64,000 nt of DNA from an uncultured Ruminiclostridium sp. (GCA_910588335.1 CAJUQV010000002.1:62001-126000), one strand, 5' to 3'. Shown: positions 1 to 9,181, counted from the stretch's first letter. Made by a program: numbers and translations. The notes: generated by a model not told the origin, from the sequence alone.

Positions 1-753
1 AATTCGCTTGACGGAGTTTCCGACAGAGATTTCTGTATAGAGCTGGCAAGCGCCATATCGCTTATTATGACTCATCTTTCAAGGTTTTCCGAGGAAATAA
101 TTTTATGGTGTAGCTGGGAATTTAAGTTTATAGAGCTTGACGACGCTTATGCTACCGGTTCCAGCATAATGCCGCAAAAGAAAAATCCCGATGTTACGGA
201 ACTTATAAGAGGAAAGTGCGCCCGTGCTATAGGGGACAATATGAACCTGCTGACTATGATGAAGGGGCTGCCTTTAGCGTACAACAAGGATATGCAGGAG
301 GACAAGGAGGCTGTTTTTGACGCGGTTGACAATGTAAAGCTCTGCTTATCCACTTTTATACCAATGCTTGAAACAATGTCCGTTTATAAGGAAAATATGA
401 GGAACGCCGCGGCCAAAGGCTTTATAAACGCCACTGACTGCGCCGATTACCTTGTCAAAAAGGGAATGGCCTTCAGGGACGCTTACAAGATAACCGGAGG
501 ACTGGTTGCACTTTGTATAGAGAAAAAGACTGATCTGGAGCATCTTCCTATCGAGGCTTACAAAAGCAGAAGCGAATTGTTTGACAATGACGTATATGAG
601 GCTATAAGCCTTGATACCTGCGTCAATATGAGAAGCTCCAAAGGCGGACCCTCTCCCGAAAGCGTCAGAGAACAGATAAATTATACAAAAAAGACTCTTA
701 ATGATTTGTTATGTTCCGCTCACACTGCTGCGGCACACGAATATAACAGGTAA
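1..753 (+). CDS. argH: Argininosuccinate lyase, C-terminal part (5' end outside window)
   Basis: Cleaves argininosuccinate to arginine and fumarate, the last step of arginine synthesis. The reading frame is open from base 1, so the gene is cut by the window edge; about 250 residues remain. The fumarase/aspartase superfamily signature GSSIMPQKKNPD is present (bases about 157-192) and carries the serine of the catalytic loop; the C-terminal helical domain follows and ends at TAA 751-753. It is the first gene of an arginine cluster that continues with argC, argJ, argB, argD and argF on the same strand. The internal ATG at base 67 is not the start, because conserved sequence runs upstream of it. 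Confidence 0.95.
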   Translation, partial: NSLDGVSDRDFCIELASAISLIMTHLSRFSEEIILWCSWEFKFIELDDAYATGSSIMPQKKNPDVTELIRGKCARAIGDNMNLLTMMKGLPLAYNKDMQEDKEAVFDAVDNVKLCLSTFIPMLETMSVYKENMRNAAAKGFINATDCADYLVKKGMAFRDAYKITGGLVALCIEKKTDLEHLPIEAYKSRSELFDNDVYEAISLDTCVNMRSSKGGPSPESVREQINYTKKTLNDLLCSAHTAAAHEYNR

Positions 754-758
754 ACTGT

Positions 759-1508
759 ATGCTCTATTGGGATCTTATTCGCGATTTTGCGGAAAAGGCA
801 CAGACTATTCTTGAAGGTATGATTACCGGAGTGTATCTTCACGGCTCTATGGCTATGGGCTGTTTTAATCCCGATAAAAGCGATATCGATCTTATAGCGG
901 TTATTGATAAAGATATTTCCGTTTCACAGAAGCTTTTGCTTATGAATGAAATCGTATATGCGAATCAATACGCGCCGCCAAAGGGAATAGAAATAAGCGT
1001 AGTCAAACGTGAATATTGTAAACCGTTTGTTTATCCCACGCCTTTTGAACTTCATTTTTCTCCTGTTCATCTAGAAAGGTACAAGCGATCGCCTAACGAT
1101 TACGTAAGGGATATGAAAGGAACGGATAAAGATCTTGCGGCGCATTTCACTGTTATCAATAATTACGGCAAAGTGGTTCTTGGCGAGAATATAAAGACTG
1201 TTTTCGGTGAAGTATCGAAAGAATGCTATATGGACAGTGTTTACTATGATATTCGCAATTCTGCTTCCTATATTTTAACGGATCCTGTTTATGTTATTCT
1301 CAATTTGTGTCGTACCCTAGCTTATATAAGGGAGGGTAAATGTTTTTCAAAGGCCGATGGCGGACATTACGTGGTTAAAAATGAGGAATTTGATACTTCA
1401 ATTGTGAAAGAGGCGCTTGATTGTTATTTATCAGACAGGAAAATGACGGCGAACAGAGAAATTGCTGTTGGTTTTGCTGAAAAAATGCTTGAGCTGATTT
1501 TTAGATAA
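759..1508 (+). CDS. Aminoglycoside adenylyltransferase-like nucleotidyltransferase (AadA/DUF4111 type)
   Basis: A 249-residue protein with the polymerase-beta nucleotidyltransferase motif: GS at residues 29-30 followed by the metal-binding D-I-D at 42-44. Overall length and layout (N-terminal NTP transferase, C-terminal helical DUF4111-like half) match the ANT(3'')/ANT(9) adenylyltransferases that modify aminoglycosides. It starts 5 bases after the argH stop, so it is probably co-transcribed with argH, and it is followed by a sugar-kinase-like gene. A resistance role is only inference: many chromosomal Clostridia homologues have no demonstrated drug phenotype, and there are no mobile-cassette features here such as an integrase or attC site. 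Confidence 0.75.
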   Translation: MLYWDLIRDFAEKAQTILEGMITGVYLHGSMAMGCFNPDKSDIDLIAVIDKDISVSQKLLLMNEIVYANQYAPPKGIEISVVKREYCKPFVYPTPFELHFSPVHLERYKRSPNDYVRDMKGTDKDLAAHFTVINNYGKVVLGENIKTVFGEVSKECYMDSVYYDIRNSASYILTDPVYVILNLCRTLAYIREGKCFSKADGGHYVVKNEEFDTSIVKEALDCYLSDRKMTANREIAVGFAEKMLELIFR

Positions 1509-1565
1509 CAGTGTTATAATATTTATTTTTCGTGGAAAGTATTGCGAAAGGAAAGAAAGTTATCT

Positions 1566-2453
1566 ATGAAAAAGTATATTTATATGTATGGACAGATTAT
1601 GTCTACGCATAGTTTTCTTTTAAGCGGAAATTTTCCTAAGCCGGACGGTGAAGCTGATATAAAGGAAAAATACCATGTGATCGGTGGTGAAACAGGTACC
1701 GCATCGGCTGTTTTGACATCATTGGGATTATTTGTTAAGCTTGGAGGAACACATCTGGGCAGAATGAACGAGGAACTTATAACTGATTATTTTAAAGATA
1801 AAGCGGATATTTCGGAACTTGTCAGTGAAAACTTTGACGGTGTTATTGACTATGTTATTATAGATAAAGATACCAGAACGGTTTTCGGAGAATGGTCAAG
1901 ACTATATGGAAGAGCTACGCCTTTTTATGAGCGACCAAGTGAGGAATCAATCAAAAACGCGATATGTTGCGGTATTGATCCGTTTTTTTATCCTGATCTT
2001 TCCGCAGAGCTATGTATAAAACATAAAAAAACGTATGCCACAATTGATTGTCGCTATGACAGTTTTATTAACAGGCATTGTTCAATAAACGCTCTTTCTC
2101 ACCATTACCTAAAGGATACTTATCCGGATATCGGTTTTGAAACATTGTTTAAGTTGTATACAGAAAATACCGATGGACTTGTTATTTTTACAAGAGGAGA
2201 ACAAGAGCTGATATATGGCAGAAAAGGACAACCTCCCAAATACTTTAAACCGTATACACTTGATATCATATCTACATTGGGTGCTGGGGACAGCTTTAAA
2301 GCTGGAACGGTATACGCGCTTTGCAATAATATGAGCGACGATGACACTGTGAAATATGCAAGCTCGGTGGCGGGAATCGCCTGTACCAAATTTCCTATCG
2401 CACAGAGTCCTCCCACATTGGCGGAGGTTGAAAGGTTGATAAAAACAAGATAA
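1566..2453 (+). CDS. PfkB-family carbohydrate kinase
   Basis: A ribokinase/PfkB-type ATP-dependent kinase of about 295 residues. The C-terminal signature is STLGAGDSF, with the catalytic aspartate at residue 242, followed by the usual small/hydrophobic helix. An N-terminal glycine pair (VIGGETGTA) fits the substrate-binding region. The substrate cannot be told from sequence; fructose-like sugars, nucleosides and sugar phosphates are all used in this family. I chose ATG 1566 because AAGGAAAG lies about 10 bases upstream; an in-frame TTG at 1542 is less likely. The gene sits between an adenylyltransferase and argC within the arginine cluster, an unusual place for a sugar kinase. Confidence 0.8.
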   Translation: MKKYIYMYGQIMSTHSFLLSGNFPKPDGEADIKEKYHVIGGETGTASAVLTSLGLFVKLGGTHLGRMNEELITDYFKDKADISELVSENFDGVIDYVIIDKDTRTVFGEWSRLYGRATPFYERPSEESIKNAICCGIDPFFYPDLSAELCIKHKKTYATIDCRYDSFINRHCSINALSHHYLKDTYPDIGFETLFKLYTENTDGLVIFTRGEQELIYGRKGQPPKYFKPYTLDIISTLGAGDSFKAGTVYALCNNMSDDDTVKYASSVAGIACTKFPIAQSPPTLAEVERLIKTR

Positions 2454-2467
2454 AAAGGAGTAAGAAA

Positions 2468-3412
2468 TTGACAAAGGTATTTATTGACGGTCAGGAAGGA
2501 ACCACAGGTCTTAAAATTTATGAAAGATTTTCCGGACGTACTGACATTGAACTGATACAAATTGATGAGGATAAAAGAAAGGATCCGCAGGAAAGAAAAA
2601 AGCTGATAAATTCTTCGGATTTTACTTTTCTGTGTCTGCCTGACGCGGCTGCGATCGAAGCAGTATCGTTGGTTGAAAATCCGAATGTAAGGATAATAGA
2701 TGCTTCCACCGCTCACCGCACAAATCCCGATTGGGCGTACGGATTTCCCGAACTGTCACCCGCGCATCGGGATAAAATAAAAAATTCAAAGCGTGTAGCG
2801 GTTACCGGCTGTTATGCGGCAGGATTTATTTCACTGGTGTACCCGTTGGTGTCAAAGGGCTTTATTGCCCCCGATTATCCTATGACATGCTATGCGGTTT
2901 CCGGATACAGCGGAGCGGGAAAAAAAGCCATCGCGGTATACGAAAGCGAAGATAAGCCCTATGAATTCAACAGTCCCCGTCAATACGCCTTGACCCAGCA
3001 GCATAAGCATCTTCCCGAAATGCAGCAGATATGTGGTCTGGCGGAAAAGCCGGTTTTTATTCCTTTGGTTTGTGATTATTACAGCGGAATGGCTGTGACC
3101 GTGCCTTTGTTCCCTAAGCTTATGAAGAAGCGATATACCCCAGATGAAATAGTGGAAATGCTTAAAAAGCATTATAGTGACCAGCCTATGATAAAGGTCT
3201 ATGATTTTATGGGCGAAGAGGAATTGTCCGACGGCTTTTTGGCCGCCAATACCTTAAGCGGAAAAAATTATATGGAAATATTTGTTTACGGATGTGAAAA
3301 CAGAATCGTTCTGACGTCGCGGCTTGACAATCTGGGAAAGGGCGCAAGCGGAGCGGCCGTACAGTGTCTAAATATAATGATGGGTATAGATGAAACAACG
3401 GGACTTATATAG
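2468..3412 (+). CDS. argC: N-acetyl-gamma-glutamyl-phosphate reductase (short, uncommon form)
   Basis: NADPH-dependent reduction of N-acetylglutamyl phosphate to the semialdehyde, third step of arginine synthesis. The 314-residue sequence matches the shorter ArgC subfamily (argC_other type): the N-terminal nucleotide-binding stretch reads DGQEGTTG instead of the GATGYGG of Bacillus-type ArgC, there is an ASTAHRT motif at about 79-85, and the catalytic cysteine is C115 in VTGCYAAG. The start is TTG 2468, supported by AAAAGGAG about 8 bases upstream; no closer ATG exists in frame. It lies in the arginine cluster, 14 bases after the PfkB-type gene, which supports an authentic arginine role. Confidence 0.93.
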   Translation: MTKVFIDGQEGTTGLKIYERFSGRTDIELIQIDEDKRKDPQERKKLINSSDFTFLCLPDAAAIEAVSLVENPNVRIIDASTAHRTNPDWAYGFPELSPAHRDKIKNSKRVAVTGCYAAGFISLVYPLVSKGFIAPDYPMTCYAVSGYSGAGKKAIAVYESEDKPYEFNSPRQYALTQQHKHLPEMQQICGLAEKPVFIPLVCDYYSGMAVTVPLFPKLMKKRYTPDEIVEMLKKHYSDQPMIKVYDFMGEEELSDGFLAANTLSGKNYMEIFVYGCENRIVLTSRLDNLGKGASGAAVQCLNIMMGIDETTGLI

Positions 3413-3491
3413 CGTTGTTTTATATGAAAATCCATAATAGAATTTATGTGAAAAGCAATTATACTTTTCAGACAGCTTACAGTACGGACAG

Positions 3492-4172
3492 GTGAGAAAT
3501 GTGACGGGTTATGTTATATTCTGGGAAAACGAATATGTAAAAAAGCTTGAGGAGCATAATGACAGAGGGCCGATAAAGGTAATCTACGGAAGTAAATATG
3601 TAGTAATGCCCGATCTTTCCGCAGTGAATATCGGTGATGTTATTTATACCGTATCTGTTTTGGAGAACAGGCTTTGCGTAATGGCGAGACTTCCTGTTGA
3701 TAAAATAGAGGACGCCTTTGAATATTTGTATCGCGAGCTTAATTTTGTAGACAGTGTTCCGATTCCTGACGGAACGGTGATAGTTTCTCAGGAGGAATTG
3801 GGGAAGTTTGCGGTTTTCAGCGACGGAATGGGCTACCTTTCCTCAAGGGGCGCGCATATATCCTGCATTGCGGCAATACCGAGGACGGTCACCAGAATTA
3901 TTGACAAGGACAAATTGTCGTATGTTCCTCATCTATTTCATCAGGAGCCGATAACCCGTGGAGCGGAAACGGCGCTCAGCGGGGAGCACGGTTCCGAAAT
4001 TTATCCACGCACGATATCCGAAGAGGTTCTGCCCATGTTAAAATTCGGCTGGCCTTCTAGGAAACAAAGAGCGCTTCCCATGAGAAACGGCGCGCCGGAT
4101 CCCTGCTCATTCAGAGGTTATGTCAGAAGAATGAATGATTTTACTTTCGAATATCTGGAAAGCTTATTTTGA
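3492..4172 (+). CDS. Conserved-looking hypothetical protein between argC and argJ
   Basis: An open frame of about 226 residues on the coding strand of the arginine cluster. I do not recognise the family. The protein looks soluble: no signal peptide or membrane segment, a mixed alpha/beta composition, a Trp-Glu-Asn start region, and many Glu/Arg/Tyr residues. The start is uncertain between GTG 3492 and GTG 3501; an AGGTGAG stretch at about 3490-3496 would serve the second start, though at short spacing. Its codon use resembles neighbouring genes, and it is 32 bases before argJ, so it is probably translated and co-expressed with the arginine genes. Function unknown. Confidence 0.7.
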   Translation: MRNVTGYVIFWENEYVKKLEEHNDRGPIKVIYGSKYVVMPDLSAVNIGDVIYTVSVLENRLCVMARLPVDKIEDAFEYLYRELNFVDSVPIPDGTVIVSQEELGKFAVFSDGMGYLSSRGAHISCIAAIPRTVTRIIDKDKLSYVPHLFHQEPITRGAETALSGEHGSEIYPRTISEEVLPMLKFGWPSRKQRALPMRNGAPDPCSFRGYVRRMNDFTFEYLESLF

Positions 4173-4204
4173 TAAAAACATAATGCGAAAGGAACAACTT
4201 ATAA

Positions 4205-5473
4205 ATGAAAAATAAAAATATGACCGAACAGTTTATAAATGACGTTGGTTTTGAAGGGTATACCTTTATAGAAGGCGGAGTGTGCGCAGCTAAGGGCTTT
4301 AAAGCCGCGGGAGTAAACGCGCACATTAAGGCGAATTCTCAAAAAAACGATATGGCTTTGATATATTGCGATAAAATTTGTAATGCCGCCGCTTTGTATA
4401 CTCAAAATAAAGTCAAGGGAGCTCCGATTGTCGTTACAAAGCGTCATCTTGCGGACGGAAGGGCGCAGGCGGTGATCGTTAATTCGGGAAACGCCAACAC
4501 CTGCAATTCTAACGGTATCGAGATTGCGGAGGGTGCCTGTGAGCTTACCGCAAAGGCGTTGGACATCTCGTCTGAGAACGTTATTGTAGCTTCAACTGGA
4601 GTAATAGGACAAAAGCTGTCTTTGGAGCCTTTTGAAAAAAATATACCGATATTGAAGGAAAAACTTTCGGAAAACGGTTATAATGACGCCTGCACCGCCA
4701 TAATGACCACCGATACGCGTCAAAAACAGTTTGCCGTTGAGTTTAAGCTGGGCGATAAGGTTTGCCGTCTTGGCGGAATGAGCAAGGGCAGCGGTATGAT
4801 AAATCCCAACATGGCCACTATGCTTGCCTTTATCACAACCGATGTGAAAATATCCTCCGAGATGCTTCACAGCGCGTTAAAGCAGATTAACGCAATTACC
4901 TATAATATGGTGAGCGTTGACGGCGACACTTCCACCAACGATATGGTAACACTTTTATCATCGGGATATGCCGATAATAATGAGATAACCGAATTTAACG
5001 AAGATTATAATATTTTTATTTATGCTCTTCATGCGGTTATGATGAATCTCGCAAAAGAGACCGCCCGTGATGGAGAGGGCGCTTCAAAGCTTATAACTTG
5101 TGTTGTAAAGAATGCGGATACCGAGGAAACGGCGAAGGCAACCGCACTTTCCGTTGTTAACAGTCCTCTTCTGAAAACGGCTGTTTCGGCGGCCGATGCC
5201 AACTGGGGTCGCGTTATGTGCGCCATTGGCTATGCCGACGCGGATTTCGACGTTTCAAGAGTCTCCGTTGATTTTGCTTCCAAGGCCGGCGAAGTGCGTG
5301 TATGCGAAAACGGCGTAGGAGTTGATTTTTCTGAGGACGAGGCATATAAAATACTTTCCGAAGAAGAAGTTATTATAATTATTGATTTGCATTCGGGAGA
5401 TAATCCCGCCGTGGCATGGGGCTGTGACCTTACCTATGACTATGTTAAGATAAACGCGGAGTACAGGAGCTGA
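4205..5473 (+). CDS. argJ: Bifunctional glutamate N-acetyltransferase / amino-acid acetyltransferase
   Basis: ArgJ recycles the acetyl group from N-acetylornithine to glutamate, giving ornithine plus N-acetylglutamate; the bifunctional form also uses acetyl-CoA. The 422-residue length is typical. The autoproteolytic site is clear: NPNMATMLAF, with Thr205 as the expected nucleophile and new N-terminus of the beta chain. The oxyanion-hole motif STGVIG is at about 130-135. It starts with ATG 4205, with AAAGGAAC about 8 bases upstream. No argE-type deacetylase is needed or seen, which fits a cyclic acetyl pathway with argJ, argB, argD and argF in order. Confidence 0.96.
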   Translation: MKNKNMTEQFINDVGFEGYTFIEGGVCAAKGFKAAGVNAHIKANSQKNDMALIYCDKICNAAALYTQNKVKGAPIVVTKRHLADGRAQAVIVNSGNANTCNSNGIEIAEGACELTAKALDISSENVIVASTGVIGQKLSLEPFEKNIPILKEKLSENGYNDACTAIMTTDTRQKQFAVEFKLGDKVCRLGGMSKGSGMINPNMATMLAFITTDVKISSEMLHSALKQINAITYNMVSVDGDTSTNDMVTLLSSGYADNNEITEFNEDYNIFIYALHAVMMNLAKETARDGEGASKLITCVVKNADTEETAKATALSVVNSPLLKTAVSAADANWGRVMCAIGYADADFDVSRVSVDFASKAGEVRVCENGVGVDFSEDEAYKILSEEEVIIIIDLHSGDNPAVAWGCDLTYDYVKINAEYRS

Positions 5474-5535
5474 ACAAAGGATTTGTTCGTAAAAAATAGA
5501 AATAACCAAAAAATAATCCGAAGGGAATACGCGGA

Positions 5536-6381
5536 ATGAAAAAAGACAGAGCAGAAATTTTAAGCGACGCTTTACCTTATATACAGCAGTATGCGGGAAA
5601 GACCGTGGTTGTTAAATACGGAGGCAACGCCATGACCAACGCCGCCTTGAAACAGGCGGTAATGTCGGATATTGTATTGTTGTCGTTGGTGGGAATACGT
5701 ATTGTTCTGGTACACGGCGGAGGTCCCGAAATAAACGCCATGCTCGAAAGAGTAGGGAAAGAAAGTAAATTCATAAACGGACTTCGCCATACCGATAAGG
5801 AAACAATGGATATAGTTCAGATGGTGCTTTGTGGTAAAGTGAATAAAGATCTGGTGGATTTGCTTCATCTTCATAAGGGTAAGGCGGTAGGTCTTTGCGG
5901 ACTCGACGGCCATCTTATAGAGGCTGAACAAAAGGACGAGAGCTTGGGATTTGTGGGTGAGATAACCTCGGTGAATCCTCAGATTATACATGATGTTCTC
6001 GATAAAGGATATATACCCGTTATATCGACGGTAGCGTCGGGAGTGAACGGCGAAGTGTATAATATCAACGCAGACACCGCCGCCGCGCGTATCGCCGCAG
6101 AGGTAAAGGCGGCCAATCTTATTCTTATGACCGATATAGTAGGACTTCTTGAGGATAAGGACGATGAAAATACTCTTATTTATTCGGTGGGAGTGAGTGA
6201 GGTTCCCTATCTGAAGAAGCAGGGAATAGTCAGCGGAGGAATGATTCCAAAGATAGATTGCTGTGTAGAGGCGGTAAGGCGAGGCGTGCCAAAAGCCAAT
6301 ATAATAGACGGCAGAATACCCCACTCGATTCTGATAGAGCTGCTCACCAACGAGGGCGCGGGAACAATGATAGTGAACTGA
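5536..6381 (+). CDS. argB: Acetylglutamate kinase
   Basis: Phosphorylates N-acetylglutamate with ATP, the second step and usual feedback point of arginine synthesis. The 281-residue protein has the amino-acid kinase motifs VVKYGGNAM (Lys27 and the glycine pair for phosphate) and VHGGGPEIN (about 59-67). A short N-terminal extension before the first strand resembles the helix that links dimers into hexamers in arginine-sensitive enzymes, so feedback by arginine is plausible but inferred. The GAAGGGAA ribosome site precedes ATG 5536. The stop codon abuts a repeat element that fills the gap to argD. Confidence 0.96.
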   Translation: MKKDRAEILSDALPYIQQYAGKTVVVKYGGNAMTNAALKQAVMSDIVLLSLVGIRIVLVHGGGPEINAMLERVGKESKFINGLRHTDKETMDIVQMVLCGKVNKDLVDLLHLHKGKAVGLCGLDGHLIEAEQKDESLGFVGEITSVNPQIIHDVLDKGYIPVISTVASGVNGEVYNINADTAAARIAAEVKAANLILMTDIVGLLEDKDDENTLIYSVGVSEVPYLKKQGIVSGGMIPKIDCCVEAVRRGVPKANIIDGRIPHSILIELLTNEGAGTMIVN

Positions 6382-6536
6382 GAGCGTATATTCATAGAAT
6401 ATTGCACGCGTTTTTTCGGCAAATTCGATGGTCACGATGGCATTGAAATACGTCAAGTATTTCTCAGGCTTTTCAGCCTTCTTCTCGTCAGAATTTGCTC
6501 TAAAATCCGCGTACAAATCCTATGAATACAAGCTCT
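6381..6536. mobile_element. MITE-like inverted-repeat element, family B copy 1
   Basis: A 156-bp non-coding element fills the argB-argD gap. Its outer ends are inverted repeats: AGAGCGTATATTCATAG at 6381-6397 and CTATGAATACAAGCTCT at 6520-6536 match at 15 of 17 positions when one is reverse-complemented. The similarity continues inward (ATTGCACGCG against CGCGTACAAAT). A related copy lies at about 18959-19112, after the beta-galactosidase gene. There is no transposase, which fits a miniature inverted-repeat transposable element. It begins on the last base of the argB stop codon, so it could also act as a hairpin between argB and argD. Confidence 0.7.
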
Positions 6537-6557
6537 GAGGACAAAAAGGGAGATAAA

Positions 6558-7721
6558 ATGGACACAATAGAAAAATTTGACGGCAATATAATGCACACCT
6601 ACAACAGATATCCCGTCGTAATGGAAAAAGGCGTGAAGGAGACAGCCACCGACGAAAACGGAAAAAACTATATTGATTTCGGAAGCGGTATAGGTACAAA
6701 TTCATTGGGATACTGTAACGAAAACTGGGTAAAAGCGGTATGCGATCAGGTAAAGACGATTCAGCACACATCCAACTACTATTATACAAAGGTTCAGGCG
6801 GATTTCGCGGAGCGGTTAAACAAAATCACCGGTTATTCTGCGGCGTTTTTTGGCAACAGCGGCGCGGAAGCCAACGAGTGCGCCATCAAGCTTGCACGAA
6901 AATACAGCTTTGATAAGTACGGTAAGGGCAGACATAATATAATTACCTTAAAAAACAGCTTTCACGGCAGAACTCTCTGTACTCTTTCCGCAACGGGGCA
7001 GGACGTTTTTCACAATTACTTTTTTCCTTTTGTTGAGGGCTTCAGATATGTCGAAGCCAATAATATTGACGAATTGAAAGAAAATCTTGACGATACGGTA
7101 TGTGCGGTAATGTTTGAATATATTCAGGGCGAAGGCGGAGTTGTGCCGTTAAATCGGGATTTTGTTGACGCGGTGTTTGAACTTTGCGGACAAAATGACA
7201 TACTTACGATTGCCGACGAGGTTCAGACGGGAGTAGGAAGAACCGGACGCTATTTGGCGGGGCAAAGCTACGGCTATAGGGCGAACGTTACAACGCTTGC
7301 GAAGGGAATTGCCGGTGGTCTCCCTATGGGAGTGTGTCTTGCCGACGAAAAGTGCAAGGACGTTTTGGTAAATGGAACACACGGTTCCACCTTTGGCGGT
7401 AATCCCATAGCCTGCGCGGGAGGAAAAGCGGTGCTTGACCATATCGAAAATACCGATTGTCTGGAACAAGTAAGAGAAAAGGGCGAATATTTAAAAAACA
7501 AACTGCTGCAAATTCCCGAAATTGTAAAGATCGACGGTATGGGTCTTATGTTGGGAGCGGAGCTTAAGGACAAAAAAGCTGCGGAAATTGTAAAATCCGC
7601 CCTCGATAACGGCCTTCTGGTGCTTACGGCAAAAGATCGGCTTCGTTTTCTGCCTCCACTCACGATTTCTTATGAGGAAATTGACAAGGGTGTCGAAATA
7701 TTGAAAAAAATATTGGATTAA
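6558..7721 (+). CDS. argD: Acetylornithine aminotransferase
   Basis: PLP-dependent transamination of N-acetylglutamate semialdehyde to N-acetylornithine. It is a class III aminotransferase of 387 residues: GNSGAEANE for the PLP phosphate, ADEVQTG with the aspartate contacting the pyridine nitrogen (about residue 220), and LAKGIAGG with the Schiff-base lysine at about 249. I selected ATG 6558 because GGGAG lies 6 to 7 bases upstream; a further ATG at 6522 falls inside the repeat element and has no ribosome site. It is the fourth enzyme of the arginine cluster, followed by a GNAT gene and argF. Confidence 0.95.
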   Translation: MDTIEKFDGNIMHTYNRYPVVMEKGVKETATDENGKNYIDFGSGIGTNSLGYCNENWVKAVCDQVKTIQHTSNYYYTKVQADFAERLNKITGYSAAFFGNSGAEANECAIKLARKYSFDKYGKGRHNIITLKNSFHGRTLCTLSATGQDVFHNYFFPFVEGFRYVEANNIDELKENLDDTVCAVMFEYIQGEGGVVPLNRDFVDAVFELCGQNDILTIADEVQTGVGRTGRYLAGQSYGYRANVTTLAKGIAGGLPMGVCLADEKCKDVLVNGTHGSTFGGNPIACAGGKAVLDHIENTDCLEQVREKGEYLKNKLLQIPEIVKIDGMGLMLGAELKDKKAAEIVKSALDNGLLVLTAKDRLRFLPPLTISYEEIDKGVEILKKILD

Positions 7722-7746
7722 AAGTTTATTTAGGAGAAAATACGAA

Positions 7747-8256
7747 ATGCTTGAAACAAAGGATCTTATTTTAGACAAAGCAAAGTTTTCGGATTGGGAG
7801 GGAATATATAGGAATGTTTGGTCACAGCCGGAAAGTGCCAGATATATGATGTGGAACATTTCCGATAATGAGGAAAAAGCAAAAATCCGGATTCAGAAAA
7901 CCATAGACTGGCAAAAGGAGCATGACACCTATTTTGTTTACGAAAAGTTGAGCGGTGAACCGATAGGTTTTGCCGGCGTGGAGAAGCTGGGTGCGGAGAT
8001 CTGCGGTGAAACGGGAATATGCTTTGGTCCCAAGTATACCCGAAAGGGGTACGGCAGACAGATTTTAAGTGCGCTTATTCAGTATTCCAAGGAAAAATAC
8101 GGCGCTAAGGAATTTATTTATCAGACGCGTGAGGAAAACGTTCCTTCCGTAAAATTGGCGGAAGCTTTTGGATTTGAACGTATCGGTTCGGAAATAAAAA
8201 TCGACGAACGCGACGGCCACAGCTATAATTATTTAAAATACAGCCTAAAAATATGA
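7747..8256 (+). CDS. GNAT-family N-acetyltransferase (RimJ/RimL-like)
   Basis: A 169-residue acetyltransferase of the GNAT fold. The acetyl-CoA pyrophosphate loop is recognisable as RKGYGRQILSAL (about residues 98-109), preceded by the beta-4 strand GICFGP and followed by NVPSVKLAEAFGF, the typical motif B helix. The length and N-terminal pattern match the RimJ/RimL-type branch. The ribosome site is AGGAG about 8 bases before ATG 7747. It sits between argD and argF, but the core arginine steps are already covered by argJ, so it is more likely a protein or small-molecule acetyltransferase carried in the operon than an arginine enzyme. Confidence 0.85.
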   Translation: MLETKDLILDKAKFSDWEGIYRNVWSQPESARYMMWNISDNEEKAKIRIQKTIDWQKEHDTYFVYEKLSGEPIGFAGVEKLGAEICGETGICFGPKYTRKGYGRQILSALIQYSKEKYGAKEFIYQTREENVPSVKLAEAFGFERIGSEIKIDERDGHSYNYLKYSLKI

Positions 8257-8278
8257 TTTGTGAAAGGAAGATAATTTT

Positions 8279-9181
8279 ATGAAGCACTTATTGAAGATGA
8301 TGGATCTGTCCGCCGAGGAAATAATAGAGATACTGAATCTGGCGGATCAGCTGAAATATGAGCAGAAGCATGGCATACCTCATAATCATCTTAAGGGAAA
8401 GACATTGGGAATGATCTTTGAAAAAGCGTCTACCAGAACAAGGGTAAGCTTTGAAACGGGTATGTATCAGTTGGGAGGATATCCGCTGTTTCTGTCCTCA
8501 AACGAAATGCAGATAAGTAGGGGGGAGCCGGTAGAGGATACCGCAAGGGTGCTTTCCAGATATCTTGATGGCATTATGATAAGGACATTTAAGCAGGAGG
8601 AGGTTGAGAAGCTTGCGGAGTACGGCAATATTCCCATTATTAACGGACTTACCGACTATTGCCATCCCTGTCAGGTGCTTGCCGATCTTCTTACCGTAAG
8701 GGAATACAAAAACAAGCTTAACGGTCTCAATATGTGCTATATTGGCGACGGCAACAATATGGCCAATTCTCTTATAGTGGGTTGCCTTAAGGTGGGAATG
8801 AATGTTTCCGTTGCTTGTCCCGATGGATATCATCCCGATAAAACCGTTCTGGATTTTACAAAGGATTATAAGAATTTCAGGCTCACAAGCAGTCCCAAGG
8901 AAGCTGCGGAAAACGCAGACGTATTGTTTACGGACGTATGGGCTTCCATGGGACAGGAGGGCGAGGCGGAAAAGAGGCAAATCGCCTTCAAAGGCTATCA
9001 GATAAACGATGAAATTATGTCCGTCGCTCACGGAGACTCTATGGTATTACACTGCCTGCCTGCGCATCGTGAAGAGGAAATAACCGCAAAAGTATTTGAA
9101 GAGCACGCCAATGAGATATTTGACGAGGCGGAAAACAGGCTTCATGCTCAGAAGGCTGTAATGGTTAAGCTTATGGGCTGA
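8279..9181 (+). CDS. argF: Ornithine carbamoyltransferase
   Basis: Joins ornithine and carbamoyl phosphate to citrulline. The 300-residue protein shows the carbamoyl-phosphate motif STRTRV at 51-56, HPCQ at 129-132, and the ornithine-side motif HCLP at 258-261. DVWASMGQE (219-227) is the ornithine-binding signature that separates it from aspartate carbamoyltransferase. The GAAAGGAAG ribosome site precedes ATG 8279. It is the last gene of the arginine cluster here; a strong hairpin terminator lies about 100 bases downstream. No carbamoyl-phosphate synthetase genes are in the window. Confidence 0.97.
   Translation: MKHLLKMMDLSAEEIIEILNLADQLKYEQKHGIPHNHLKGKTLGMIFEKASTRTRVSFETGMYQLGGYPLFLSSNEMQISRGEPVEDTARVLSRYLDGIMIRTFKQEEVEKLAEYGNIPIINGLTDYCHPCQVLADLLTVREYKNKLNGLNMCYIGDGNNMANSLIVGCLKVGMNVSVACPDGYHPDKTVLDFTKDYKNFRLTSSPKEAAENADVLFTDVWASMGQEGEAEKRQIAFKGYQINDEIMSVAHGDSMVLHCLPAHREEEITAKVFEEHANEIFDEAENRLHAQKAVMVKLMG

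Noticed and set aside
759..1508. Antibiotic-resistance gene
   Set aside because: The family resemblance to AadA is real, but nothing in the context (cassette, integron, transposon) supports acquired resistance, so only the enzyme class is reported.
5572..6516. Long antisense frame of about 314 codons opposite argB
   Set aside because: It is fully antisense to a well-supported argB gene, has no family features and no ribosome site; codon bias of the sense gene opens it.
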